This document shows positions 27,301 through 38,975 of a DNA stretch of 64,000 bases, piece after piece (the first letter of the stretch is position 1; each line of letters starts with the position of its first letter). The notes below the pieces were generated by a model that was not told the DNA's origin, ran no database searches, and saw nothing but the letters and a program-made list of their open reading frames with translations. The DNA lies in the NCBI GenBank assembly GCA_964035545.1, contig OZ037768.1:21780819-21844818 (forward strand), given 5' to 3'. Made by a program: the position numbers and the translations under genes. Source of the DNA: Bugula neritina. Its lineage: Eukaryota; Bryozoa; Gymnolaemata; Cheilostomatida; Bugulidae.

Positions 27301-29391
27301 TGAACTAGTACTAACAACTAGCAAGTGTACTATATATTGGAGATGTTTCTCACCTCAGGGGGTACCTCAGGGTACGGCACATCTTCACTAGCACCGTACT
27401 CAGAGCTGGAGAGGGAAGGCATCCTCATTTTATAATCGTTGTGCCGAGTTCTGAACTCCACACCATTCAGCACTGCCACGATCTCTCCTAGACCAACAGT
27501 TCCCCGGTAGTTGGGGTGTCCGTGTATGGCAGCAAATCTGAAGTCTAGTAGAAAGTTGGCATGTAATCAGCGCATCGGTTAACTTGGTAGTTCTAAGTTT
27601 TTTTTTAACCATGTGCAAACCAAACATGAAAACTTTGTAAATAATGTTAACAGGCTGCATATTAATTTAAAACTCATGCTTCTGTCAAATATACACCAAA
27701 CCACAAATTAAATTTTTTCCTCACAAATAGTAGTAAGCAAAAAAGCCCCTTTTTGGCAAAAGCCTGAAATTCTGAAAATAACTGTGACAAAGAAAGTTGC
27801 CTATAAACCTAAGTACAGCAGTTTCATTTAAAAATCTAATTGAAAACCGAAAGTTAGACAAAATTGGGCTCAACAACATTTTACACACTCACATAAAAAT
27901 TGTAAAAAAATGAAGAAAAGCTAGGTCATTTTCCAAATGCAGAGCAACAAAATAGTATCCTACAACTACAGCTATAGAGCAAAGTTTTAGTGATACATTA
28001 ACTTGGGTTAACAGTTAATAATAGCTTGGGTTTTTCACCTGCGTAAGATGTAGATTGGTAAGGCTTGGAGCCCGATCTAGTCAGACGTATGAGTTTGAGT
28101 CCTGAGTCACCAGATGAACGAGTCATCTCCTCAACATGCAGCTGCTGTTGGCTAACCTGTCTGGCTAAAGATGCTATCACATCTTTCTGAGTTTTGAGAA
28201 GCTTCTGTTGACAGTTGAAAAAAAATTGCTAATTGCTGTGAAAAGATTTTAAAGAGCTTTATTACATTACGTTATCAACTTTGAATAATTCGGAGGCTCA
28301 ACTAAACTGCAAGTTCTGCATTGAAATATTTTCCAGAAGTTTTGATAATAGAAAATAATTCTAATTTTATATTGCAGCGAAATTTCAACAATTCTGCGTT
28401 TGTTTCACGCATAGTCTGCAGCTGACAGTAACATTGACATTATGCTATAGTATAGGCCTACATACACACACATGTATACCTACAAATGGCACATGTAATA
28501 TTACTAACATTTCAATGCAATGACGAAATTTTGTAAACAAGATAGTTTAAAGTTAACTTCTAGCCATTAATGTAGCAGTTTACAAAGATACATTCTAAAT
28601 CTATGCTACATATAGAGCAAGCAAGCATCAGTTTAAACATGTATTTTATAGATAAATATGTGGTGTGCAACATACATGCATACATAAAGGGGTAAAAAAG
28701 GTTGGAAAATAATTTTGTAATTGAGTACTCACGACAACTTGAGTTTTAAGGTCAAGGAATTCTTTATTAGTCACAGCAGAGCAGATTGGAAGAAGTAATA
28801 CCATCAGCAAGACTTGGCATATAACCGGCTTCTAACATATTTAATAAAAAATGTTCAGCATTCAGTTGAACATTTATACAATTGCTAGCAAATACAAACT
28901 GTAAATTTGTACTGCCCTAGGTCTAATAATATTTAATTTATATTATAATATTGGTAGCTAGCATGCCTATATTCTCATCACCATGGTAACAACAAAATAA
29001 AGTGACTATAGACGCAATATAGACAATGTACTTGTTAAATTAGAATTGTGTGGGCCGTGGGGGAAACATTTACAAAATACATCAGGAATTGCTGCATTCA
29101 TAAATAACTTTCAAAGAACAAAGCTAAAAACCGCATAAAAGCAGCAATAACATATTATATAACTCAACAATATAATATTACACTTACATTGTACTTTTTC
29201 TCATCACTTGACCATTTGTATTTACAGAGGTTTAACCAATATTATAAGAAATAAACCCTAACACGAACATGTGACTAGTACTATTCTAAATATAATTATA
29301 AATATAATTTAAATACATTTTAAATATAAGTAATATATTTAGTAAATTAGAAACTATATTCTGTCAGCAGTCATGCTATAGCACTTACCAT
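18311..29391 (-). CDS. Secreted protein of unknown family, 17 exons, about 709 aa
   Basis: Minus-strand exons from 5': 29391-29389 (ATG only), 28831-28733, 28204-28039, 27544-27354, 26586-26479, 25368-25255, 24970-24801, 24243-24062, 23515-23383, 23087-22973, 22509-22465, 21652-21553, 20981-20853, 20117-20036, 19639-19429, 19057-18874, 18408-18311. All phases close: 2130 nt with a TAA stop. Residues 1-20 (MKPVICQVLLMVLLLPICSA) are a clear signal peptide. Residues 21-65 look helical and Gln-rich. Later segments include HGHPNYRGTVGLGEIVAVL, EGQWTNVDGD, HSERHHLDADSFFDLQ, YAIPLEIIYTTPLQTWNPYN and GHSHNLVLKW. Residues 680-709 form a short Cys-rich tail (YECDSSGEKACW, TCMDC). No transmembrane segment was seen. 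His-containing motifs (HSERHH, HVH, GHSH) could bind metal, but that is conjecture. I do not recognise the family. It may belong to an uncharacterised invertebrate family. The gene model is much firmer than any function. Confidence 0.88.
19866..20056. repeat. 33-bp minisatellite copying an exon-intron junction
   Basis: Six units with an exact 33-bp period (CTCACC-type motif at 19866, 19899, 19932, 19965, 19998, 20031). The rightmost unit spans the 3' end of exon 14 of the minus-strand secreted-protein gene and its donor. The other units repeat about 21 exon bases and 12 intron bases. Confidence 0.95.
20370..20851. repeat. 25-bp tandem repeat abutting exon 13 donor (minus gene)
   Basis: About nineteen copies of a 25-bp unit, ACTAATACACTATATTATAC plus TATAT, some with ACTTATACAC. 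The array ends within a few bases of the minus-strand donor at 20852. Confidence 0.95.
21668..22165. repeat. 23-bp tandem repeat upstream of exon 12 acceptor (minus gene)
   Basis: About twenty copies of a 23-bp unit based on TATGTTATACAATGTATACA, with a variant TACACTGCATAC block at each end. All three plus-strand frames are open through it, producing spurious ORFs. It lies just outside the minus-strand acceptor of exon 12. Confidence 0.95.
24550..24765 (-). repeat. tRNA-derived SINE copy
   Basis: Minus-strand copy of the 14.1-kb SINE (shared GGCACAGGAGCAATTATGAC and ACTCACGCAAGTTTATAGT). The tRNA boxes are more degraded. It lies in an intron of the secreted-protein gene. Confidence 0.85.
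26884..27092 (+). repeat. tRNA-derived SINE copy
   Basis: Plus-strand copy, older and more diverged: GGAGCAGCTGTG head, GTGGTTCAATTCTAAACACC at the B-box region, and CAGTCATAATTACTCCTGTG body. It lies between exons 4 and 5 of the secreted-protein gene, so it is antisense to that gene. Confidence 0.8.
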
Positions 29392-31230
29392 ATTTTTTCA
29401 AGTTATTAAAACTTCAATCCCCAAATTCTCCTTCAAGCACCAACAAATCTAGAAAACAGACTTTTTATATAAAATACGAGTATGGTTCCACACATTTTCA
29501 CTAATTTTCATGTAGCTAGTGAGAAATATTCAGCACAATAGTTTTGTATATCATAGTTTTTCATCTTCTTATTTATGAATTTTACTACATTAATCATTAC
29601 TTTTGCAAGAAATTTAGAATGTTTACAAAATAAATGTTTATATAACTTAAAACTTTATACAAAATCTTGACTCAAAGCATCAAATTCTACTCTTTAAATT
29701 TGATATTATTTCATAAATCTTCAGTTTCATAATTTAGCCGAATTACTTTAAACTATATAACTATAAGTATGATATTTAAAATTATATTATATCTCTATAT
29801 AATATTTTAAATGTTTTATTAACTTGTGAAGTACTAAAATTTATAGCTTAAAATATCCTTACAGAAAAACATAAATATTAGTTCGATCACACTTCATTAG
29901 TGTATATTTTAGTTTATACTTTAGCACTCCTATATTATTAGGCAGTCAAAAATGTCATGTTGATATCAAACTTTTTAGAGTAAGTTTTCAACTATCTGAA
30001 AAGCATTTCTAGTTAATAAATCAAATGCATTGATAATTATATTATTTATGAGTGATTTTCATTTTGTTATTGATTAGTATGCATGCATGCTTTCTTTTTT
30101 TAGCCAACCTTGAAAGCATCACTAAAATTATTTACTATCCAATTAACTATGATTTTTCCATTTGACTTTCAACAAAACATTGTCTTTGTTTTATACAATT
30201 ATGACAATGTGTGACAAAGTGTCTTTTAAAGAGAATACTCAATGGACAAGTTGAAGTTATAATTATAACTATCTCAATCCGAAACAAAACTTGAAGTAAT
30301 CAGCAAACAATATTTGTTTGTCAATCACAGCATCAGCTTGAATATAATAATAATATCAATATAATTAGAAAACAAAAATAATTTGATTTAAAAATGTTCA
30401 CATATATAATAATGATATATTTGTAATTTAATTATATTTATTGTAAATATAATTATTAATTATATTAACAATAAATATAATATTGAATATATGTTATTTA
30501 TTATTATGTTAATGTATATAATTATGATTATTTTAAAGTGCAATGCATAATTTACCTTTTTCAATAAGACTGTTTCAGCTTGGTTACGAGTGTTGTTCTA
30601 TTTTACTTCGTGAAATATTCTTTTCTCAATATCCTAACAGGTTATCAGTTATCACAATGTTGCAACTGTACATTCACCGTCTGCACCCCATACGCAAATG
30701 TCTACTGCGTTATTATTCTACATAATCACGTGGTCATTGCATCTTCAACAAACTTGCACGCAATTTGGTATAGATGTCGCTACGGTGGCGTTACAATTTG
30801 AATGTAAGGCAACCCTTACTTAAAATTTATATTCATTGAAATTCTCAACTAAACTAGGGCTATAAGCTAAAAGTGTATTATCGTAGGTAAGTAATAAACC
30901 AAGAAAGTGTATTTGAGGTGTTTATTATCAGTATTTGAATATTGGCCACAATAGTAATAATAATCAATGAACTCAACAATAATATTATCTTTTCTAGTTC
31001 AGTGATGATAATATTCTAGATCTATAAGATGGCTCAGGCACCTTCTCAGACTACCAGAAGGTGCACCAGCCAAGCAAGCACTACCCAGCAAAACATCCCC
31101 GAGGGGCCAGAAAAATCTCATGGGTTGATACATTAATATCACTTTCACATAAATTTACTCATCACTATAATTTTATTTTGTTTTGTGTCTTATATAATTA
31201 TTAGTATAACTAATAGTATAAGTATTAGTT
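29392..31230. other. AT-rich region upstream of the secreted-protein gene
   Basis: Very AT-rich, with ATATAATAATTA runs at 30.35-30.5 kb. It should hold the 5' UTR start and promoter of the minus-strand gene. A 35-codon frame starting MAQAPSQTTRRC at about 31031 is too short to support as a gene. Confidence 0.5.
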
Positions 31231-31371
31231 AAAGTGAAATAGTAATACAGAATACCATTGGTGTTACTAATGTTTATTACTAATACTAATAGTATTAGTA
31301 ATACTATTAGTATTAGTATTAGTAATAAACATTACTAATATCAATGGCATTCTGTATTACTATTTCACTTT
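31231..31371. repeat. 141-bp near-perfect hairpin element
   Basis: A left arm starting AAAGTGAAATAGTAATACAG and a right arm ending in its complement (CTGTATTACTATTTCACTTT) pair over about 65 bp with few mismatches, around a core of TATTAGTATTAG repeats. It looks like a fold-back or MITE-type element; no coding content. Confidence 0.75.
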
Positions 31372-31489
31372 GCCCTAGTGTGACTATGAGTATTACTATT
31401 ACTATTAGTATCCCTATTAGTATATTTTCAGTTTGACTTTGTGTACAATTCAGAATTAGTAATTGTTGTATCGTGATTTATAAGTATGT

Positions 31490-32010
31490 GTAGTTGTCAT
31501 CTCTTATTGTTGCATGTGTGTGGGGTGCACAACTCTAAGTTTGACATTAATATTGCATATAGCGTGGGTGTGGCTTGTATGAGTGTTGTAGCTATATAAC
31601 CTAGTGCAAATGGGAGAATTGGGAGACTTTAGACTGATTGAGGAACAATGGAGGATATTGTATAGAATGTATGCGACCCAATTAGAATGTGTTAGAGTAT
31701 GTTACTGAGTGCTAGCCCAGGATCACAGACTGAGGAGCACCACCAGCCAACTACTCTAACCCGGAGTCTCAACTTCACCCCCTACCGGACGGACAGAAAC
31801 TGGAGTTACGTCGCAGCCAAGCCATTAACCCGTAACTGCACACCGATCCCAAGCTCACCCCAAGGCTACAATATTTATATTATTTGGTGAGTTTACGATA
31901 CTCAAAACCACTAAAACAAGTATAATGGTTGTGTTATAAGGCATCCACTCCTGAATAAACTGAGCTGTCGACAGCGTATTTACGGCTCATTACTCGCAAC
32001 CTACAACCTA
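31490..32010 (+). mobile_element. Possible solo LTR or LTR fragment
   Basis: This segment is less AT-rich than its surroundings. It starts TGTAGTTG and ends CAACCTACA (inverted TG...CA ends), carries TATATAA near 31593 and AATAAA near 31955, and is followed by TGGTGACTGG, which resembles a primer-binding site. No second copy and no element ORFs are nearby. Confidence 0.35.
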
Positions 32011-32584
32011 TGGTGACTGGCTAAAAACTGCGTGATTATATTATTATCGTTAACTCTGCAAATGACAAACTGAGATTGTGATTATACCATGGTAAAAGTC
32101 GTCCACTCTTAGTGAGTTAGTTTCTTCGTGGGCCAAGGTGAGTAAAGTTTTCAGCAAATATTCACATACTAAGTCTAATAGTAATAATCTTATAATTAGT
32201 ATTACTGAGACTGAGAGTAGCACAAATCGTAATTAATATTAATATGAATATAATTAATATTTATATTATTATTATTTGTATTATTATTATACAATTTAAT
32301 GATAAATAATAAATTTTGATAGTATAATTTCAATATCCAATTATTAGTATTAGAAACTTTATATATTTGTATTCATATTCTAACTCATATTGATACCGGC
32401 AATGACATAAATAATAAAAGTCATCACTATCAGTATCACTACCGGCCTATAGTATTACCTACCTCTTCCTCTTCTTCTTTAGTACGCACTAGAGCATGTA
32501 GCAAGAGACCTGCCTCTACAATTTCCGATTACAGGTCAGCAAGTATTTTCAGTGTGTTGCACATATGCAACTCTGGTGTATTGA

Positions 32585-34796
32585 CTAATTATTTAGCATA
32601 GATTTAAGCTCCCGGACTGTTTTTAAAAGGAAGCTGCTGTAGTAGGCTGCTGATTTTGCAAAAATGGTTGGGGGATCGCCCCTGCTTGATGCCCTAGTAG
32701 ACCTAGAATTTTGGGTTTTACTGTTCATCAGTTCATCAACTGATTGATAAAGAATGAGTTCAGGATGTTGCCACATTCTGATTGATCTTCGGTATGGGAG
32801 CCCTCAGGTTTTATGAGTTTCATGGGGGATTTGGACGTGTTCTGTGTCCATTTGAGGTGGCGGCAGAAGGGCTTGCTGTTGCCAGTCTGGAGTGGTTTAC
32901 AAATCTTGTGAAAGATGTAGTTCTGTTGTATATCTGAAAGTTCCTTCCTGTGGGCTCTCCTTTCTTCATTATATCTATTTAGATAAAACAAATTTTTGGT
33001 TTCTTGTATAAGTTGTAAGTTCTCCTGCATTCGGTGACTAGCTTCTTGGCAGTTTTGTTGAACCAGACAGGCTCTTTTGGAGTTTTGACTTTTAAGAAAC
33101 CAGTGGGGACTGAATTTTTAACAGCTTGCTTAAGTTGAGTAGAAAATAAGTTCCACATCTGTTCTACATTATCCATTTGATTCAGTTCAAGTAAAGTAGG
33201 GTGCAAGATTTCTTGAAATTTTTCATTGTCAGCTTTTTTGTAGTGTCTAGTTGATCGAATTGGTTTAGAAGAAGTGCGTAGGCAATGATTAATGTTGACA
33301 TCCAGAAGGTTGTGGTCACTTATGCCAGGTCGGAGCACGCTGGCTGAGATGTGAATGGGATTGGTTGTGCAAATTAAGTCTAAAGTGTCACCATAGACAT
33401 GAGTAGGTTCTTCAATTACTTGTACAAGGTTGTAATCATCAAGAGATGTATTAAACAGGAGATATAGGTCTTTGTATTGAGTGCCATTTTTAATGGTGTC
33501 ATTCTTCCAGTTAAAGCCAGGAAGTGATCAGATGGATATTGGTTGAAAATATAATCAAAAGCTTCGATGAAGGAGGTTAACTCATCGCCAGTATGGGGCC
33601 GATAGTAGCAGCACAATGTGACACTATTCAAAATAAAAACAATGAGTACTTCGCAACTATAATAGGGAACATCTAGTATTTCAGGATTTAGATGAGAACA
33701 GACTGCAATCATTACACCTCCACCATATGTATTACTGTCTTTCCTAGCAAATGTAAGGTCAGAACTACTGATAATGGATCTGCTACTAATTGAATCGTCA
33801 AGATGAATTTCAGTCAGACAAATTATATCACAGTCAGTTGTTAAAGATGATAGTTCTGTTGTTTTGCCCTTTGCGGACCTGCAGTTAGTATACAGCAGTC
33901 TTATGGGTTGAAGTTGGTTGACTGATTGACAGTCTGCCGAGGAAAAAGCCAGTTCCCTGTTGAGTCCGGTTTCATTTGTTTCCATTTCCCCTGTGCCGTT
34001 TGAATTTGGATTGACATCTCTTGTCCTGAAGTTGGTGCCTGGATTTTCAGATTTAAGTTGCTTAGCTGTTTGTCTCAACCTGAACTCTTCGCCACGTTGT
34101 GTTTTGGAGCGTTATGGTTATGGTTAACTCTTCGTAAAAGTTCCCATTTTTCAGCTTTACTGTTGAGCTTTAATTTTATTGGTCAGATCCTGCCTTCTTT
34201 TTTTGCTCCCAATCGATAGGCACTTACTGGCTTACACATGTTTAAAAAGCATTCTGTTTAAAAATTCTGACACTTGTGTTGGAACTGTTTTTTCAGGTTC
34301 TTCTTTCAGGCCAAATAAAATGGTATTGACTTTTCCGGCATCAGAATCTGCGTTATCCAAAGATTGCTGGAGCATTTCCTGAGATTTTTTGATGGTAACA
34401 GCATTTTCAGAGACAGATTTCAATATGGTTTCAGTTTAATTTTAGAGCATTACTGTATGGTGTGTCGCTCTTGCCGCTATGGTTAGGGTCGACTGAATTT
34501 TCCAATTTGGTGGAAAGGTTCTCAATTAACTAATTTATTGCTTCAAATTTTTCATCAGTTGTGGTAGCCTAAGAACTTGTTTTGACTATAAGGGTATAGA
34601 TATGGCAAAACCACCTAACGCCTTTCATATCAGCTGTTGAAATCAAGTTTGCCTCTTGCTTGGACAGATTTTGGCACTGGCTGTGATACCAAGATTCACA
34701 ACAGTCACAACAAATCATGAGATGACATTTTTGTTCATCAATTTTTTTTACCACATTGGGCACATTTATCTTTAGTTTTTGGTGGCATTGTAGCAC
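32585..34796 (-). mobile_element. Decayed CR1/L2-like LINE with PHD-type ORF1 and AP-endonuclease
   Basis: Read on the minus strand. ORF1 remnant (34796-34232): a Cys/His-rich stretch containing MICCDCCESWYHSQCQ, as in PHD fingers found in ORF1 of some CR1/L2-type LINEs, then a coiled-coil-like segment with NTILFGLKEE, typical of LINE ORF1 RNA-binding domains. ORF2 remnant (34078-32585): AP-type endonuclease motifs LLYTNCRSAKG, CLTEIHLD and ISDHNLLDV, followed by the linker EPVWFNKTAKKL that precedes RT in this group. The RT domain is missing, and the frame is broken in at least four places, including near the expected GDFN motif (LTGR here). It is inactive and old. Confidence 0.85.
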
Positions 34797-35040
34797 CCAA
34801 CAGGCATAGAAAATTATTTGACTGTGTAATATTCAAATATATTGCTTAAAATCTTTATTGTATTGGTATTTAAAACTTTAAAAAAGCTAAAAGAAAATTG
34901 AATATTTGATACCTCGCTGACCAGAAGTACACTATAGTAATCGTATTGGTATTAGTAATAATTTCACTATTTGATAATTGGTTTGCCTTTGGTTTCACAT
35001 TTAAACTTGCTTTTGTTAGAAAAAGTAACACAAATAATTA

Positions 35041-35717
35041 TATTATTTTATTATAGTAAGTCATTAATCTGGTTCAACCAATGATTAATAATTCTAATTT
35101 TCCAAGTGTCTTCTGAGCTACTTTCGATAGAAATTAGTCTTTTTCTTTGAACCTGCTAATGTTTAGCCTTTTTTTCCCTCCAATCTTTCAATACATTTCA
35201 AGAGAAATGGCTTTATTTTAGTGCTTGCAGCTTTCAACATTAGTTTATTAACGAAAAATTTATATTATCTTTTTATAGTAAGTCAATAATCTGGTTCAAC
35301 CAATGATTAATAATTCTAATTTTCCAAGTGTCTTCTGAGCTACTTTTGATAGAAATTAGTCCTTTTCTTTGAACCTGCTAATGGTTTTAGCCTTTTTTTT
35401 CCTCCAATCTTTCAATACATTTCAAGAAAAATGGCTTTATTTTAGTGCTTGCAGCTTTCAACATTAGTGTATTAACGCAAGATTTATATTATTTTATTAT
35501 AGTAAGTCATTAATCTGGTTCAACCAATGATTAATAATTCTAACTTTCCAAGTGTCTTCTGAGCTACTTTCGATAGAAATTAGTCCTTTTTCTTTGAACC
35601 TGCTAATTTTAGTCTTTTCTTCTTCCTCCAATCGTTCAATACATTTCAAGAGAAATGGCTTTATTTTAGTGCTTGCAGCTTTCAACATTAGTTTATTAAC
35701 GCAAGATTTATGTTGTT
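35041..35717 (-). repeat. Triplicated exon-like unit of about 223 bp
   Basis: Three tandem copies, starting near 35041, 35263 and 35486. On the minus strand the copy nearest 35688 is open as a 63-codon frame (LLKCIERLEEEEKTKISRF, then SSEDTWKVRIINHWLNQI). The middle copy is broken by changes in the same region. The unit looks like a duplicated exon of a Lys/Glu-rich protein; I do not recognise the family. The 36172-36402 frame may belong to the same lost gene. Confidence 0.7.
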
Positions 35718-36171
35718 TGAAACGTTGTTAAGCTGAAAGAAAGCTTTCTAAAATATTTTTACTGTACAGCCAGAAACTCCTCATAGCATCTAAAATTTAA
35801 AAAACAACCGGTTGCAAGTACTGTAGAAATCAAAGCCATGGACAAAAGTATATGCTACAAAACACCAAGGTGATGCTAATTATTCCAAATGTACCTATGA
35901 GTGCACTAACTGCCGCTGCAGCTGCAAGGTTCTATCTTCTAAATACAAATGGCTATAATTTATATTTCTAAAAATAAGTATGTTATAGTATGTGTACTAT
36001 AATCACACTTGAAGCAACATACCAGTAACTGTATTCTTTTGTTGTAGTTTCTTGGGCAAAATACTCGTTACCTCTGTCTGGCCTGCCAAATTAAAAGAAC
36101 ATATTGCTCAGTGTATATTTGGTGGATTTTTATTTGATAAATATCTTAAAATTGGGAGACAGCATCTAGAA

Positions 36172-36402
36172 TTACTTACATTGTGTTAACAATGGGACAG
36201 CACACACATATGAAGAAGACTCAAGCTTCTCATATGTTACATTCAAGCTATTTGATGATGCAGAAGCAGCAATAAAGTTCTTTATTTCTTGATTGTTGTC
36301 TTTTGCCAAACTCTTAAGCACATTGCTTATAGAAGGCTCGATTTCTTCACATTCTTTTGAAGCTGTTGAAATTTTAGTAGTAGAGGTTTTAGGTAGAAAC
36401 AA
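36172..36402 (-). CDS. Possible exon of an unknown gene
   Basis: A 76-codon minus-strand frame with a balanced composition (KECEEIEPSISNVLKSLAKD) unlike the surrounding AT-rich noise. It ends next to a possible donor at 36174. No family was recognised, and no partner exon can be joined with confidence. It may be part of a decayed mobile-element gene. Confidence 0.3.
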   Translation of the reverse strand: MFLPKTSTTKISTASKECEEIEPSISNVLKSLAKDNNQEIKNFIAASASSNSLNVTYEKLESSSYVCAVPLLTQCK

Positions 36403-36814
36403 ATTATTCCTTACTTTTCAGATTGCTGGTAATTAACATATAAATACATATATTTATAGAAAAAAAATGGATTCAATATTTTACCTTCTTTATCAGCTGT
36501 CTTTTCATCTGTCAGCATGTCACATGTCACAAAAAAGTGGAATTTTCAATGAACTTTTATTTCTAATGCAGAACTCCCAGCTTGCCGTCAGCATGGTGTT
36601 TATGTCTTTCATGCTGCGTGATCTAAATACAATAATAGTGTTTGTAGCCAAATATTTTGTTAAATGAAAAGTTGTGCCTAAAATCAATAGGAATTAAATT
36701 GCATGGCTGTCCAAATTTTGCATGCAATTTTTTTCCAAGCTAGTAACGGACATGCAATTTATATTCAAGTTGTAAAAAAAATTCATTTAACGTGCTTCAG
36801 GTGATAAGATACGA

Positions 36815-36837
36815 TATATATATATATATATATATTA
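36815..36837. repeat. Short (TA)n tract
   Basis: About eleven TA dinucleotides at the 3' side of the Penelope-like remnant. Confidence 0.8.
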
Positions 36838-37049
36838 AAAAAAATGAAATAAAATTTGATAAATAAAATGACATTTATTACTTATAGTTTCGTACACTAA
36901 AATATTGTGCACTCGTCAGAAAAAATTGTCATTATGATTGCTCTCAACTATATAATATGGTTAAGCTGAATATATGCACAGAATAAAGCATGAGGATTAA
37001 AATATAACAAAGAGGTAGCATTGGATGTAATTAGCCATGTCACAGCATT

Positions 37050-38035
37050 CTTGAGTAGGAATTTGCTGCTATGACTGCATATAGATAAAAAGTCATTGCT
37101 CTTGTGAAGAGAAGACAACCGTGGCTTGTACAGAATAAAATATTTTTCCTATAAGCACAGCTGACAGCTTTTAGTGATGTTATTATATGGCTGAGCTTTT
37201 CTAAGAATTTTCTAGAAAATTGTAAAATCCAGGCCTCTGTCTTTTAAGGACCAGATGTGTTTGCTTAACTCCGTTTTTAAGCGCTTGGTGGGATGCCTGA
37301 AGGAAGCAAAGTGATTGTAATACCTTGGCTTGAATGTAGTAGAAGAAATTCCTACATATTTTTCAACAGCATTGTTTGATGGAACAGATACATTAGCCCG
37401 TTTCTGATGTTTGGAGTTGTGCATTCTCCTGGTAGCGGACACATCTCTACATTTTTACAGTTGCAGCCTGCCTGTGATGTAGAGGCAGTGTAACAACTAG
37501 CACCACTTTTGTTGTGAACAGTAATGGTTTGCTCCAAGTTAGGGCAGCAACTGTAGCTGAGTTTGAGTGTGTTCTTGTTAAATATTTTGTGTAGTGTGTG
37601 TTTGCTGGGGAATACATCTTTTATTAGCTTGAGAAATAAGGAGCTGATTTTGGTCTTCACATTACGGCTATAGGGCGGTTTGAACCGGATGATTCGTCTT
37701 TGTCGTGTAGGTTTGATGCTCGTATTGGTGTTGTTAGTGTAGTTTCTGTATTTGAGCTAATAATTATATCCACTTTTAGCCAATGCATCTTGATATTGTG
37801 GGATGGCATTGTTGAAAATGGTCTCATTAGTAGATATATCACAAAATCTGTAGTTGATAGATTCTGATATGTTTTTCAGTATGCTAGGGGGATGATTAGA
37901 CTCTTTGTGTACGTACAGAGGAATGTTGTTGGGCTTAGAGTATGGTCTGTGTTGTTTCTTGACCAGATCTAGGGTAACATCCAAATAGTCGGTTGTTTTG
38001 ATGTTAGCATCTATGGTGATCTTTATATATATATA
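37050..38035 (-). mobile_element. Penelope-like element, 3' part (RT end plus GIY-YIG nuclease), broken
   Basis: Read on the minus strand: [20 protein letters not shown] and [18 protein letters not shown] are the conserved end of Penelope-type reverse transcriptase. The Cys-containing linker (SYSCCPNLEQTI, CNCKNVEMCPL) follows, then the endonuclease region KYVGISSTTFKPRYYNH and TELSKHIWSLKDRGLDF. The order matches canmonical Penelope-like elements. At least three frame changes separate these blocks (near 37.84, 37.66 and 37.4 kb), so the copy is dead. The catalytic part of RT is missing upstream. Confidence 0.9.
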
Positions 38036-38898
38036 TTGATTTTTAGGGAGAGGCAGTCTTCCTTTGTTGTATGTAAATTTACCTGAAATGAGTTAGTATT
38101 GGTCCTGTGTTATAGCTGCCTGGGCAGTCCTTGCCATCATTGAATTCCACTCCCCCATCATGCACCTTGAACCAGACTCCTCCAACTTCCAAAATGTCAG
38201 CAATTCTCCGGAAGTGGTGAAGTGCTGCTATGAGCTTTGAGGAAACTAGAGCAGACTTGAAAGTGTCATACTTCGTTATTTTTAGTAGCAACATCATACA
38301 ATACAAAGTAGCTACTATTCCCACTATTTAAACAGTGACCTACTTGTTTGAGTATATGGTGTTGTGTCCTAGGCTAAGACCACTACATGCATTGGAGATA
38401 GTGTGCTCCTGCCTGCCTGCCGCCTGCCATAGCTGGTAATGGCATCATCATTAGCTTTTCTTTCCACCACTGTTCTAAACATGGCACTTGCAATGATGTT
38501 TTGAGATTTTCTGTTGGAACACCTCAATGTTAGTTCCCTAAAACAATGCAGTTTTAATAGATTGCGATATCATCAGGAGTGCATTTTATTCTTAGTTCTT
38601 ACTCGTATTCCTAGTAAACTACTTGCACTTATTGTTGGGTGAGTGAATAAATTTTGCATAAGTTCCTGTTGTAGTTAGTAGTTGGCATGATTTTTAGATA
38701 AATATACACATTATAAAAGTGCCTTTCAGCATGTTCAGCGACTATTGATCTGCCTGAAACCAGCCTCAGTGTTTCAGGTAAGTGCACTGAAAGGCAATGG
38801 AAGGGCATTCCGAACATAGCCCGCTTGGTGCAAGTTTTTGGGTTTTTAAGAGTTCATGTGAGACTAAAGTTATATTCCTAACAAAGTTATTTTTAAAG
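38036..38898. other. Region without a supported gene
   Basis: A minus-strand frame at 38079-38324 (LIAALHHFRRIADILEVGG) has protein-like composition, but I could not join it to another exon. The rest shows nothing. Confidence 0.35.

Positions 38899-38975
<77 letters not shown>
38899..38975. repeat. (TA)n microsatellite
   Basis: About 38 uninterrupted TA units apart from one TACA interruption. Confidence 0.97.

Noticed and set aside
30543-30801. Two overlapping ORFs of 60-73 codons
   Set aside because: Cys/Tyr/Leu-rich translation of AT-rich DNA, no splice sites or family similarity.
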